Below are positions 1 to 7,193 of a stretch of 9,268 bases of DNA, piece by piece (position 1 is the stretch's first letter; every line of letters starts with the position of its first letter). The notes below the pieces were generated by a model, which was not told the DNA's origin, searched no databases, and saw nothing but the letters and a program-made list of their open reading frames with translations. The translations under genes and the position numbers were made by a program. Source of the DNA: Thermoplasmata archaeon (GTDB lineage: Archaea > Thermoplasmatota > B47-G6 > B47-G6B > 47-G6); the NCBI GenBank assembly GCA_003663565.1, contig QMTT01000012.1, positions 1 to 9,268 on the forward strand, written 5' to 3'.

Positions 1-234
1 CTCTGTGTCGAAAACAAATACAAGCTCTGACATCCACTTATAGAATAGGGACTCAACATCATCTGACTTAAGCTCAATGATCCTCTTTAAAACACATTTC
101 TCAACTCTCTTTTCATACTCTGGAGATATCGCATTGAACATTGCTCTAGCCGCATTCTTAAACAGCTCTTCTAATGTCGATCCGTACACGACAATTTCCA
201 AATCTGCAGGATGATCTAAATACTTAAAGTCCAT
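1..234 (-). CDS. Archease, N-terminal part (cut by the window edge)
   Basis: Archease is a small metal-binding protein that supports the RNA ligase RtcB in tRNA splicing and RNA repair, and in some archaea is linked to tRNA methylation. I translated this by eye: an ATG at 234-232 opens a 78-codon frame that stays open to base 1. It begins MDFKYLDHPADLEIVVYG, continues with TLEELFKNAARAMF, and reaches FVFDTE at the window edge. The LDHPADLEI block (family form: DH-ADxxI), the EELF-NAARA helix and the W-x-x-E-L-x-F-x-F-D-T-E block are family hallmarks. The frame is already at the DTE block, so roughly the first half of a typical ~140-residue protein is present. The site GAGGCGAT lies six bases before the ATG. 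I am confident of the family; its partner RtcB is not in the window. Confidence 0.9.
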   Translation of the reverse strand, partial: MDFKYLDHPADLEIVVYGSTLEELFKNAARAMFNAISPEYEKRVEKCVLKRIIELKSDDVESLFYKWMSELVFVFDTE

Positions 235-511
235 ACTTTCATCGCCTCTTGAAACTTTGTCTCACATCGTAAGCGTTTGTGACTTATCCAACACCTAAGG
301 ACGGAGCTTTCTCAGCAATAATTTTTGTAATACATAATACTTCGCTAGAAGACAGGATTTAATGACATAATTTCTGGAACTAAAGATCCCATATAAGACA
401 ATATTCAAACGCTTTAGTATTTTTATATCATAACATTGTAAAATATAATGACATTAAAAATTACCATCATGCTCCACATTGTGAGAAAAGTTCACTGTTA
501 ATTCTTTTGGG
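235..511. other. Intergenic stretch, no gene recognised
   Basis: This A/T-rich stretch separates the minus-strand archease from the plus-strand ATPase gene. It must hold the archease promoter. The best minus-strand candidate is a weak A/T-rich run around 331-318, which I would not call firmly. I see no open frame of note, no tRNA-like fold and no repeat here. Confidence 0.4.
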
Positions 512-528
512 CTAAAATATTTAAATGT
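512..528 (+). promoter_or_regulatory. TATA box, probably for the downstream AAA ATPase
   Basis: The run AAATATTTAAATGT is a good archaeal TATA element. Transcription should start about 25 bases downstream, near 545-552. That leaves a leader of about 200 bases to the preferred start codon at 749, or about 75 bases to the ATG at 626. The leader contains a small inverted repeat (ACTCT at 594-598, AGAGT at 602-606) set between two AACGTT palindromes (587-592, 614-619), which may be a protein-binding site or nothing. Confidence 0.45.
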
Positions 529-748
529 ATTTTTCCAAAAATAAAATAGTTGCTGACAGCTTAGGAGCATTCGAAATAGCATTCACAACGTTTACTCTCA
601 CAGAGTACTAAAGAACGTTAAACAGATGCATATCGTCAGTCATCAGTTGTTGTTATATCACGAAGCATTAGCTAGGACTACTAAGCTTAAAAAGCTTCAT
701 AGACGTTTTCAGGGACGTGACAATACAGCATTTAAGGGGGTGTTTAGT

Positions 749-1462
749 TTGTATTATGAGCAGTTAGGATGGATCGAATCACCGTTTAATCCTAATAAAC
801 CTGATCCTAGGTTCATATTGTATGATGACCTAGGAAGAGAGATTCTCTCGCAAGCTTCAAGGGAATCTGGAAGAATTTTCTACGTCTATGGGAAAATTGG
901 CATGGGAAAAACTACATTAGGACTCTGGATGTCTGAAGTAGCCGAGATATATGATCTTGATAGTGTGCTTATACATGGAGGAAGACTATACGATCCAGAA
1001 ATTATAAAGGAAAAGTTAAAACTCATAATAAGAGGACCGTCATTTTTCAAATGGATCATAAGCAAGTTGAGGAGGAGATCCATTTTAAGATACATAGTGA
1101 TAGTAGACGACGTAACTGAGATCCCGGACAGACATTTATTTGAGAGTTTGGTGGGATTGCTAGAGCTTCCAAGTAGACACATATCTATATGTATGTTAGG
1201 GAACAAGAAGCTTAATGAATGGCCATTTAGAGATGTATTCACAAATAGAAGCATTATAGAATATGAACTTAAGAAACCCCCAAAGGAAAAGATCCTACAG
1301 ATGATAAGGAGCCGAATAGAAAGCGTTGGCGGTACAGAATTCCATCCCTTAACCTTGGACGAAATCCTTATGGCAATAGAAGAAAAAGAAACTATAAGGG
1401 ATATTTTACTTGAACTAGAGAAGAAAGTAATAGAGAAAACAGAGGGAAAAAGTAAGAGTTGA
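749..1462 (+). CDS. Small AAA-type ATPase, function unknown
   Basis: The protein is a P-loop ATPase of the AAA class. In numbering from the chosen start, Walker A is GKIGMGKT (48-55), Walker B is YIVIVDD (115-121), and a sensor-1-like Asn sits in MLGNKKL (about 152). A helical lid region follows and there is no recognisable DNA-binding domain, so it is shorter than Orc1/Cdc6 proteins. The N-terminal GWIESPFNP is typical of archaeal and ExeA-like ATPases, in which this motif lies close to the start. I chose the TTG at 749 because TAAGGGGG lies eight bases upstream of it. The frame is open back to an ATG at 626, but that codon has no ribosome binding site and the extra 41 residues look unlike the family. 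The gene stands alone and converges on the aminotransferase. Its substrate is unknown; DNA or protein remodelling are both possible. Confidence 0.75.
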   Translation: MYYEQLGWIESPFNPNKPDPRFILYDDLGREILSQASRESGRIFYVYGKIGMGKTTLGLWMSEVAEIYDLDSVLIHGGRLYDPEIIKEKLKLIIRGPSFFKWIISKLRRRSILRYIVIVDDVTEIPDRHLFESLVGLLELPSRHISICMLGNKKLNEWPFRDVFTNRSIIEYELKKPPKEKILQMIRSRIESVGGTEFHPLTLDEILMAIEEKETIRDILLELEKKVIEKTEGKSKS

Positions 1463-1575
1463 TCTGATCCACTCCCCGCCCTTTAAGGCGGGGGAGTGGG
1501 CTAAGGGGTAGTCTTACTCCCGTTACTCCTATCCCCGTGCTGGACTCCCCTTGTGGAGGATATTAAGAGCGAAGC
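1463..1575 (-). mobile_element. G/C-rich hairpin region, possible IS200/IS605 right-end remnant
   Basis: Between the convergent ATPase and aminotransferase genes lies a very G/C-rich block. Its core is a near-perfect stem: CCACTCCCCGCC at 1470-1481 pairs with GGCGGGGGAGTGG at 1488-1500, with one bulged G and a CTTTAA loop. Hairpins of this composition (CCCCGCC-TTTAA-GGCGGGG) commonly mark the right ends of IS200/IS605 elements and the 3' ends of tnpB genes. Read on the minus strand, the next hundred bases stay open as a frame containing STGIGVTGVRLPLSPLP, which could be the tail of a decayed TnpB. No transposase body or left end is visible. The alternative is a two-way transcription stop for the flanking genes. 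I hold the mobile-element reading at moderate to low confidence. Confidence 0.35.
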
Positions 1576-1589
1576 TTGGATCGACTTTG

Positions 1590-2930
1590 TCACTTAAGCG
1601 CTTCTATTGCTTTAGCTATCGCCTTATCTATGATCTCCATTGCTACCTCTATGTGCTCTCTCTGTACTATTAGAGGCGGTATAAATCTTATTGCACTCTT
1701 TCCACAACCGAGAAGTATTAATCCAAGCTTTGAAGCCTCTTCAACAATCTTATTTCTGAGTTCTGGATAATATTCCTTTGTCTTTGGATCCTTAACGATC
1801 TCTATTGCTTGAGCAAGTCCTATTCCTCTTACATCTCCTATGTACTGTTCATACTTCTCCTGAAGCTCTTTTAGCCTCTTGTGCAGATATTCACCTTGTT
1901 TCCTTGCGTTCTCAAGGAGATTTTGCTCCTCTATCATCTTTATTGTCGCTATTGCTGCAGCACATGAAACAGGGTTCCCTCCAAATGTCGTGGCATGAGC
2001 TCCAGACTCTGGAAAGTCATACTCTGCCTTGATTATTGTTGCTCCTAGTGGCATCCCAGAGGCTAATGCCTTCGCAGATGTTATTATGTCAGGGACAACA
2101 CCAAAGTTCTCTATAGCCCACCACTTACCTGTGCGACCCATTCCCATCTGAACCTCATCGTCTACTAGTATTATACCATACTCATCGGCGAGTTTCTTGA
2201 GTTCTGGGAAGAAGTCTTTTGGTGGAACTACATATCCCCCTTCTCCCTGTATGGGCTCAGCGAATATAGCAGCAACTTCATCAGGAGGAACGAATCTGTC
2301 AAGGATGAACTCCCTTATGTAATCCACTACTGCTTTTCCTAGATCCTTACCCTCATAGCCAAAAGGTGGTCTGTAAGGGTTGGGGTATGGGACATGTATT
2401 ACTCCTGGCATCATTGGGAAGAACTTCTTCTTATGTACTGGTTTCGATGCAGTAAGACTTAGCGATCCCATGGTCCTTCCATGGAATGCGCCAATGAACG
2501 CTATTATATATGGTCTGTTCGTGTAATACTTAGCGATCTTTATCGCCGCCTCATTGGCTTCCGTTCCACTGTTCCCATAGAAGACCTTCTTTTTATGATT
2601 TCCGGGAGTTATCCTGAAAAGCTCTTCCGCAAGCTTAAGAGGAACCTCATAGTAGAAATCCGTCAACGAGAAGTGTATGAAATTTTCAATCTGCTCTTTT
2701 ATAGCATTTATCACTGGTTCTGGTGTGTGCCCTGTGTTCAAAACTCCTATTCCAGAGGCGAAGTCCAAGTATATGTTTCCATCTACATCCTCAACGAAAA
2801 CTCCCTTACCACGTTTTATGACAACATATGGGATCCCCTGAGTCGTCGTTACAAGATACTCCTTGTTCTTCTCTAGGACCTCTTTAGCCTTTGGACCTGG
2901 GGGTTCAACAACTATTTTTGGACCCATCAT
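1590..2930 (-). CDS. Class III (PLP-dependent) aminotransferase, ornithine/4-aminobutyrate type
   Basis: This 446-residue enzyme belongs to fold-type I class III aminotransferases, which move an amino group from the end of substrates such as ornithine, acetylornithine, lysine or 4-aminobutyrate to a keto acid. Visible hallmarks are GNSGTEANE (119-127), [14 protein letters not shown] (147-160), EPIQGEGG (225-232), the PLP aspartate in [14 protein letters not shown] (D258), the Schiff-base lysine in [14 protein letters not shown] (K287), and TTFGGNP (314-320). The long N-terminus and [16 protein letters not shown] resemble the archaeal ornithine aminotransferase group described from Thermococcales, some of which also act as amino-acid racemases. 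Exact substrate cannot be read from sequence. The start at 2930 follows AGGTGAG (2936-2942) at five bases; the adjacent ATG at 2927 is a poorer fit. Length is normal and no residue seems missing. It is single, with no pathway neighbours. Confidence 0.9.
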   Translation of the reverse strand: MMGPKIVVEPPGPKAKEVLEKNKEYLVTTTQGIPYVVIKRGKGVFVEDVDGNIYLDFASGIGVLNTGHTPEPVINAIKEQIENFIHFSLTDFYYEVPLKLAEELFRITPGNHKKKVFYGNSGTEANEAAIKIAKYYTNRPYIIAFIGAFHGRTMGSLSLTASKPVHKKKFFPMMPGVIHVPYPNPYRPPFGYEGKDLGKAVVDYIREFILDRFVPPDEVAAIFAEPIQGEGGYVVPPKDFFPELKKLADEYGIILVDDEVQMGMGRTGKWWAIENFGVVPDIITSAKALASGMPLGATIIKAEYDFPESGAHATTFGGNPVSCAAAIATIKMIEEQNLLENARKQGEYLHKRLKELQEKYEQYIGDVRGIGLAQAIEIVKDPKTKEYYPELRNKIVEEASKLGLILLGCGKSAIRFIPPLIVQREHIEVAMEIIDKAIAKAIEALK

Positions 2931-3079
2931 AAATTCTCACCTAACTTTCGCATACGGGAACACAAAGACCACTCAAATCCCATTCATCAAAAGACCATAC
3001 ATGGATTTATGTAATATGCCTATAGATTTCATTTACTATCTCGGGCTTCATTCACGATTTTGCAAGAAAACTTATGAAA
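2931..3079. other. Leader of the aminotransferase gene, no other gene seen
   Basis: This A/T-rich segment holds the aminotransferase ribosome binding site at 2936-2942 and presumably its promoter. The minus-strand run around 3010-3000 (ACATAAATC) is the best but weak TATA candidate. A plus-strand open frame crosses this region and overlaps the aminotransferase N-terminus. It has no ribosome binding site or recognisable content, and I treat it as chance. Confidence 0.35.
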
Positions 3080-3302
3080 AGCCCTTTTTATCAATTGAAG
3101 CAAATGATGTGGTTGCCCGCGTGCTAATTTCAGCTATGAGTGAAACTTGTGAAGTGCACGCGGGCCTCCTCTTCTGCGCCTCATCCATGATCAGCACGTC
3201 ATTGGAGGCGACATCGACCGCCACCACGGAGGCGGCCTTACGGAGGGATGAATATTATCCTCTCGCCCATGATGGCTACTTTGCCGTCATTGAGGCAACT
3301 CA
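3080..3302 (-). ncRNA. Candidate structured non-coding RNA (G/C-rich island)
   Basis: About 200 bases here are far richer in G/C than their surroundings, the usual sign of a structured RNA in an A/T-rich thermophile. On the minus strand a TATA-like ATTTAAAC lies at 3332-3325, which would start transcription near 3302. Downstream are stacked hairpins: TTGCC with GGCAA (3281-3285/3294-3298), ACCGCC with GGCGGC (3217-3222/3231-3236), and a perfect 10-bp stem GCCCGCGTGC with GCACGCGGGC (3115-3124/3156-3165). T-rich DNA follows at about 3091-3060. All three minus-strand frames are interrupted, although short pieces with G/C-rich codons (such as VVAVDVASNDVLIMDEAQ) leave a decayed foreign gene possible. 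It shares the 10-base CCTCCAATGA (3208-3199) with the two RNA candidates near the proteasome gene. It does not match RNase P, SRP RNA or tRNA as I know them. Confidence 0.4.
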
Positions 3303-3324
3303 TCTGACATTCTATTCCTCCCTT

Positions 3325-3332
3325 GTTTAAAT
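3325..3332 (-). promoter_or_regulatory. TATA box upstream of the G/C-rich island
   Basis: The minus-strand sequence is ATTTAAAC. It lies 11 bases downstream of one copy of a 39-base repeat. The other copy stands in the same relation to a TATA box at 9231-9240, which supports both being real promoters. A GGGAGG followed six bases later by an ATG also occurs here, but that frame closes after seven codons. Confidence 0.4.
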
Positions 3333-3343
3333 GCTTCGTTTTC

Positions 3344-3382
3344 ATGATTACTGAGAATGCTATTATACTTACTTAACGAAAT
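3344..3382 (-). repeat. 39-base inverted repeat, copy A
   Basis: On the minus strand this segment matches plus-strand 9186-9224 at 34 of 39 positions without gaps, counted by eye. All five differences are transitions. It sits just upstream of a TATA box, as does the other copy. Confidence 0.7.
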
Positions 3383-3384
3383 AG

Positions 3385-3421
3385 TCTATGAGAGTGCTAG
3401 CAAGAAGCTTACTCTCATAGA
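3385..3421. repeat. Perfect 11-bp inverted repeat downstream of the nucleotidyltransferase
   Basis: TCTATGAGAGT at 3385-3395 is the exact reverse complement of ACTCTCATAGA at 3411-3421, with a 15-base loop containing GCTAGC. It begins about 30 bases after the nucleotidyltransferase stop codon. It may be the 3' hairpin of that transcript, a protein-binding site, or part of the adjoining repeated element. Confidence 0.55.
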
Positions 3422-3451
3422 TCACGATAGGAGCTCTTTGTTAGGTTATTA

Positions 3452-4486
3452 CTATTTCCGATGATAGAGTTTTGTATGATCTCCTATTACGGAGTTCTCA
3501 ATGTTAAGTTCATTTATTACCACCTTTTCACCAACAATGGACCTCCTTATCGTAGAGCCCTTAATCTCTGATCCGCACATAATTATAGATCCTGATATCT
3601 CCGCGTCTTCTATAAGGGCCTTCCTTCCCACATACACATGCGGGCCTATAATGCTGTTTCCCCTAATTATAACTTCATCCTCAATGTGTACTGGAGGTAC
3701 TATCTTCACGCCTTCTTCTATCTCAGCAGCATCGGAGACAAAGCTCTCCCTTAGAAGTGCCTTATGAGCCTCTAGGTAAGTCCTTGGAGTTCCTATATCA
3801 AACCAATATCCTTCGAACTTATACGCAAAGACGGCACGTCTCTTGTGAAGCCATTGTATAAAGAATCCAGGAGAATCTCTCTTAAGACCAAGTGACAAAT
3901 ATTCTTTTATTAGGTCTATTGTGTCCGGAGGAAAAGCATAGCAGGCAGTTGCTATGAGTGTTGTTCTTGGATTGATGGGCTTTTCTTCAAATTCCAGAAC
4001 CTTTCCTTCTTCATCCACTACAACCTGAGAGTACAGTGGAACAAGATTTATGTCCTTGATATCATAAACTGCTATCAATGGGTTTATGAGATCATATTTT
4101 TCGTAAAAATCAGAAAGCTTATATGAAAATATATTATCCCCTGCAATTACTATGTAGTGATCCTTTCCGAAGTGCTCCATCACTTTCTCCAGAGCAGCTA
4201 TTGTTCCAAGTTTTTCTTCTTCACTCGTAGTGTCTTCAATGAACAGTTCCAACTGCTTCTCTAGAGTGCTTATCTCTTGAGTCTTCTTTTCAATCCAACG
4301 CTTGAAATACGGCGCAAAAGCTCTATTTGTTGATATTATTATTTTGTCACATGGGATATTCACTATTTCCTCCAATATGTAGTCTATGATCAGCTTTTTA
4401 CCAAGAGGTAATAGAGGCTTTGGTCTACTGATGGTTAATGGCCATAATCTCGTAGCATAACCACCAGCTAGCACAACAGCCTTCAT
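3452..4486 (-). CDS. Sugar-1-phosphate nucleotidyltransferase (NDP-sugar synthase)
   Basis: This 344-residue enzyme would join a nucleoside triphosphate and a sugar 1-phosphate to give an NDP-sugar plus pyrophosphate, for glycan synthesis in the cytoplasm. The N-terminal Rossmann domain opens with AVVLAGGYATRLWPLT (3-18) and RPKPLLPLG (21-29). The metal and phosphate-binding AGDN is at 115-118, EEKP at 167-170 and WFDIGTP at 228-234. From about residue 255 a left-handed beta-helix of hexapeptide-like turns follows (IGPHVYVGRKA, GSIIMCGSEIKGS, IVGEKVVI). This two-domain build is shared by archaeal mannose-1-phosphate guanylyltransferase-like and glucose-1-phosphate thymidylyl/uridylyl transferases, so the base and sugar are undecided. 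The frame is open to 4567, but that ATG overlaps the TATA box. The ATG at 4486, with the family start MKAVVLAGG and GGAG upstream, is the better start. Confidence 0.88.
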   Translation of the reverse strand: MKAVVLAGGYATRLWPLTISRPKPLLPLGKKLIIDYILEEIVNIPCDKIIISTNRAFAPYFKRWIEKKTQEISTLEKQLELFIEDTTSEEEKLGTIAALEKVMEHFGKDHYIVIAGDNIFSYKLSDFYEKYDLINPLIAVYDIKDINLVPLYSQVVVDEEGKVLEFEEKPINPRTTLIATACYAFPPDTIDLIKEYLSLGLKRDSPGFFIQWLHKRRAVFAYKFEGYWFDIGTPRTYLEAHKALLRESFVSDAAEIEEGVKIVPPVHIEDEVIIRGNSIIGPHVYVGRKALIEDAEISGSIIMCGSEIKGSTIRRSIVGEKVVINELNIENSVIGDHTKLYHRK

Positions 4487-4562
4487 AGGACACCAGCTCC
4501 AATGATCTCTGCAAGAATACGGTGATAATAGATCCAGTGAATCCCAAATATCTACTACCAAA

Positions 4563-4577
4563 AGCATTTAAATATCT
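4563..4577 (-). promoter_or_regulatory. TATA box of the nucleotidyltransferase gene
   Basis: On the minus strand GATATTTAAATGC is a strong archaeal TATA element about 80 bases before the start codon. The predicted transcript begins near 4543, giving a leader of about 55 bases. Confidence 0.55.
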
Positions 4578-4651
4578 TCTTATCTTGCGATATGACAAAA
4601 TTCTACTTTAATGAATTACTAAAGAATAGGAGAAGGTCAGATAAAGACCTG

Positions 4652-4663
4652 AAACTTTTAATT
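4652..4663 (+). promoter_or_regulatory. TATA-like element for the bud32-rdgB-radical SAM cluster
   Basis: ACTTTTAATT lies about 35-40 bases before the Bud32 start, which would give a very short leader beginning near 4685. The divergent nucleotidyltransferase TATA box lies 75 bases away. A TTG at 4663 is in frame with Bud32 but would overlap this element and has no ribosome binding site. Confidence 0.4.
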
Positions 4664-4695
4664 TGAGTGAGCAATACTTCATAGGTGTCTGCGAG

Positions 4696-5328
4696 ATGAA
4701 GAAGGTACTGAAGATAGGTGCAGAAGCTGAGGTGTATCTAACGGAGTTTTTAGGATACAAAGTACTCGTAAAAAGACGTCTCAGTAAGCCATATAGAATC
4801 CCGGAAGTAGATAAGATGATTAAAGAGCAGAGGACTAGGAAAGAAGTTAAGATAATGCATCTTGCAAAGACTCTAGGAGTAAATACACCTGCCATAGTGT
4901 TCACAGATATAGAAAATGGAATAATTGTAATGGAGTTCATAGAGGGCTCAAACCTGAAGGAGCTCATTGAGGGAGCAAAATCTACAGAAGCTATTGCTCC
5001 AATAATAAGAAGAATGGGAGAGCTTGTAGGAATCATGCATAAAAACGACATAATTCACGGAGACTTAACACCAGCAAACATTATAGTGGACAAAAAGAGT
5101 GGAGAAATATTCTTCATAGACTTTGGATTGAGTGAGATATCCCATGATCTTAGGCTAAAGGCTGTGGATATTCATGTCTTTAAAGAGTCCCTTAAGACGC
5201 TAACGGACTATTACAAAGACTATATGAAGTACTTTATTGAGGGTTATTCCAAGACGTTTCCTGAAAGTTCTAAGGTGTTAGCGTTAGAAAAAGAAATAGA
5301 ACGCATGGGCAGATACGTCACAGGATAA
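4696..5328 (+). CDS. bud32: Bud32/PRPK family kinase of the KEOPS complex
   Basis: Bud32 is the small atypical protein kinase/ATPase of KEOPS, which with Kae1, Cgi121 and Pcc1 makes the t6A base in tRNAs reading ANN codons. The 210-residue protein is the normal compact size. It has the glycine-poor nucleotide loop IGAEAEVYL (7-15), the lysine in VLVKRR (K26), the Bud32-specific KPYR (31-34) and D-x-x-I-x-x-x-R-T-x-x-E helix, the catalytic loop HGDLTPAN (121-128), and a DFG metal site in FIDFGLSE (D142). I chose ATG 4696 because AGGTG lies eight bases upstream and the protein then starts as the family does. In several archaea Bud32 is fused to Kae1; here it is free, and Kae1 is not in the window. 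RdgB follows after ten bases, so the genes are probably co-transcribed. Confidence 0.93.
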   Translation: MKKVLKIGAEAEVYLTEFLGYKVLVKRRLSKPYRIPEVDKMIKEQRTRKEVKIMHLAKTLGVNTPAIVFTDIENGIIVMEFIEGSNLKELIEGAKSTEAIAPIIRRMGELVGIMHKNDIIHGDLTPANIIVDKKSGEIFFIDFGLSEISHDLRLKAVDIHVFKESLKTLTDYYKDYMKYFIEGYSKTFPESSKVLALEKEIERMGRYVTG

Positions 5329-5338
5329 GGTGATTTAA

Positions 5339-5908
5339 ATGAGAAAATTAGTGTTCATTACATCAAACGAGCATAAGTTCAGAGAAGCTAGAGAAATACT
5401 AAAAGAATATAACATAAAGTTAGAGAGATTAAGCATGCCCGTTGAAGAAATACAAGCAGACTCTATCGAAGAAGTAGCTTATCACTCCATGAAGTCCTTA
5501 GTGGATAGGAAGATAATACCTGCTATGGCATTTTTAGAGGATGCTGGACTCTTCATAAGAGCCCTCAAGGGATTCCCAGGAGTTTACTCCGCATACGTAT
5601 ATAAAACAATCGGATGCCGCGGTATACTAAAATTAATGGAAAATGTTAAGGATCGTTATGCTGAGTTCAGGTCAGCTGTAGCGCTTTACGATGGGAAGAG
5701 CATCCACGTATTTACAGGAGTATGTAAAGGAACAATAGGATTTGAGGAAAGAGGTTCTGCAGGATTTGGTTTTGATCCAATATTCGTGCCTGAGGGGTAT
5801 AATAAAACGTATGCTGAGCTTGGAGAAGAAATTAAAAATAAAATATCCCATAGATCGCGAGCAATACTTTCTATGGTCAAATACTTAGTTGATTACTTGA
5901 AATTCTGA
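5339..5908 (+). CDS. RdgB/HAM1 family non-canonical purine NTP pyrophosphatase
   Basis: This enzyme hydrolyses XTP, ITP and dITP to the monophosphate and pyrophosphate, keeping deaminated purines out of RNA and DNA. The 189-residue length is standard. Motifs visible are the substrate-binding TSNEHKFRE (8-16, family SN-x-x-K), EIQADS (37-42), the metal site LEDAGLFI (66-73), FPGVYSAYV (79-87), GFGFDPIFVPEG (142-153) and the C-terminal base-recognition SHRSRA (170-175). No key residue is missing. The ribosome binding site AAGGTGAT (5327-5334) overlaps the Bud32 stop codon, which argues for one transcript. A Bud32-RdgB pairing is, from memory, also found in other crenarchaeal genomes. The next gene follows after 13 bases. 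Confidence 0.93.
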   Translation: MRKLVFITSNEHKFREAREILKEYNIKLERLSMPVEEIQADSIEEVAYHSMKSLVDRKIIPAMAFLEDAGLFIRALKGFPGVYSAYVYKTIGCRGILKLMENVKDRYAEFRSAVALYDGKSIHVFTGVCKGTIGFEERGSAGFGFDPIFVPEGYNKTYAELGEEIKNKISHRSRAILSMVKYLVDYLKF

Positions 5909-5921
5909 GGGCTTTAAGTTT

Positions 5922-7187
5922 ATGAGTATGACATCAAAGGAATTTGAGGTTGAATTTAAAGGAATATTCATCAGAAAGAAAGATGATGATACCTTAAGGA
6001 TAATATACCCTCCATTCGAGGCGATAATATCTTTAAAAGATTTCTTGGCATTTCTTGAGAAAAACGTTGGATCGAAGGAAGTAGAAGTAGAGGATAATAA
6101 AATTATCGTCAAAGGAGGACAGAAGGATCCAAAAGACTATATTTATTACTATTTTGATACTGCTTTCAGAAGAAGTCTCGTAAATATGATCACTGGAAGG
6201 CAGACACTATACATTGATGAAAGCCTCGAGATTCCCTTAATAGGATCTCACTATTTTGGTCTCATAGACCGAGGGACAAATCTCATACAAGTGAGACCCA
6301 TCACAGGATGTAACATGAAATGTATCTACTGTTCTGTTTCAGAAGGTCCAGGAAAAGATAGATTAGTCGATTATGTCATAGACTACGAATTCCTTATAAA
6401 AGAATACGAGAAAATCGTTGAGTTCAAGGGAAGACATGCTATTGAAGCTCACATAGACGGCCAAGGGGAACCTATGATGTATCCGTGGATTGTAGATCTT
6501 GTGCAAGAGCTTAAAGATGTCAAGGGAACAGAAATAATATCCATACAAACAAATGGATATAGGCTTACTGAAAAGATGATCAGCGACCTAGAGAGTGCTG
6601 GACTCTCAAGGGTAAACCTCTCAGTAGATTCACTAAGAGATGACAAAATTAAGTTGATAAATGGCGTTCCTGTAAGCTCTAATTTCATAAAGAAAATTAT
6701 AGAGGCCATTGTAAACTCAAACATACGATTGCTTGTGGCACCTTTATGGATCCCAGGAATAAACGATGACGACATTATTGAAATAATAGAATATGTCCTC
6801 TCTTTAAAGCCAAAAAGCGAGTGGCCAATATTTGGTATCCAAAAGTACATACCATACGCCATGGGAAGAAAACCGAAGGTAAAAGTCATGACCTTCCACA
6901 AGTTCTATGCCGCTTTGAGAAGACTAGAGAAAAAGTATGGTGTAAAGCTTGTCTTAAGCCCAAAGGACTTCGGCATACACAAGAGAAAGTCGCTTCCGAA
7001 GGTGTTTAACCTCCACGAAAAAGTCTGGGTAAGAACAGTTCTTCCTGGAAGACTTCCTAATGAGGTTATAGGGGTAGCAAGAAATAGACTCGTGGAGATA
7101 ACAGAGTTCTTGGGAGATCTAAACACGAAAGTTAGGGTTGAAATATTAAGAAACAAGGATAATATATATGTCGCTAGGGCACTTTAA
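5922..7187 (+). CDS. Archaeal radical SAM protein of unknown function
   Basis: The 421-residue protein carries the radical SAM cluster motif CNMKCIYC (C130, C134, C137), followed by SVSEGPGKD, the SAM-binding GQGEP (180-184) and later beta-strand features of the partial TIM barrel (ISIQTNGYRL, RVNLSVDSLR). Before the barrel are about 120 residues without a recognised domain. After it, the last ~50 residues (GRLPNEVIGVARNRLVEITE onward) are rich in beta strands and resemble a small TRAM-like nucleic-acid-binding domain. It resembles a conserved uncharacterised archaeal radical SAM group (COG2100-like, from memory). The KEOPS gene upstream and the possible RNA-binding tail make an RNA-modifying role attractive, but this is inference. 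Two ATGs (5922, 5928) are possible; GAGGG at 5907-5911 favours the first. It ends six bases from the convergent eL37 gene. Confidence 0.75.
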   Translation: MSMTSKEFEVEFKGIFIRKKDDDTLRIIYPPFEAIISLKDFLAFLEKNVGSKEVEVEDNKIIVKGGQKDPKDYIYYYFDTAFRRSLVNMITGRQTLYIDESLEIPLIGSHYFGLIDRGTNLIQVRPITGCNMKCIYCSVSEGPGKDRLVDYVIDYEFLIKEYEKIVEFKGRHAIEAHIDGQGEPMMYPWIVDLVQELKDVKGTEIISIQTNGYRLTEKMISDLESAGLSRVNLSVDSLRDDKIKLINGVPVSSNFIKKIIEAIVNSNIRLLVAPLWIPGINDDDIIEIIEYVLSLKPKSEWPIFGIQKYIPYAMGRKPKVKVMTFHKFYAALRRLEKKYGVKLVLSPKDFGIHKRKSLPKVFNLHEKVWVRTVLPGRLPNEVIGVARNRLVEITEFLGDLNTKVRVEILRNKDNIYVARAL

Positions 7188-7193
7188 CCTAAT

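Noticed and set aside
3269..3307. ATGATGG and CTGA at C/D-like spacing on the plus strand
   Set aside because: The inner D-prime and C-prime boxes are missing and the promoter evidence points to the other strand.
2863..3330. Plus-strand frame of 155 codons overlapping the aminotransferase start
   Set aside because: It has no ribosome binding site, runs antisense through the aminotransferase N-terminus and then through the structured G/C-rich island, and its translation resembles no family I know.
4487..4567. Upstream extension of the nucleotidyltransferase frame to ATG 4567
   Set aside because: The codon lies within the TATA box and the added 27 residues precede the family's normal N-terminus.
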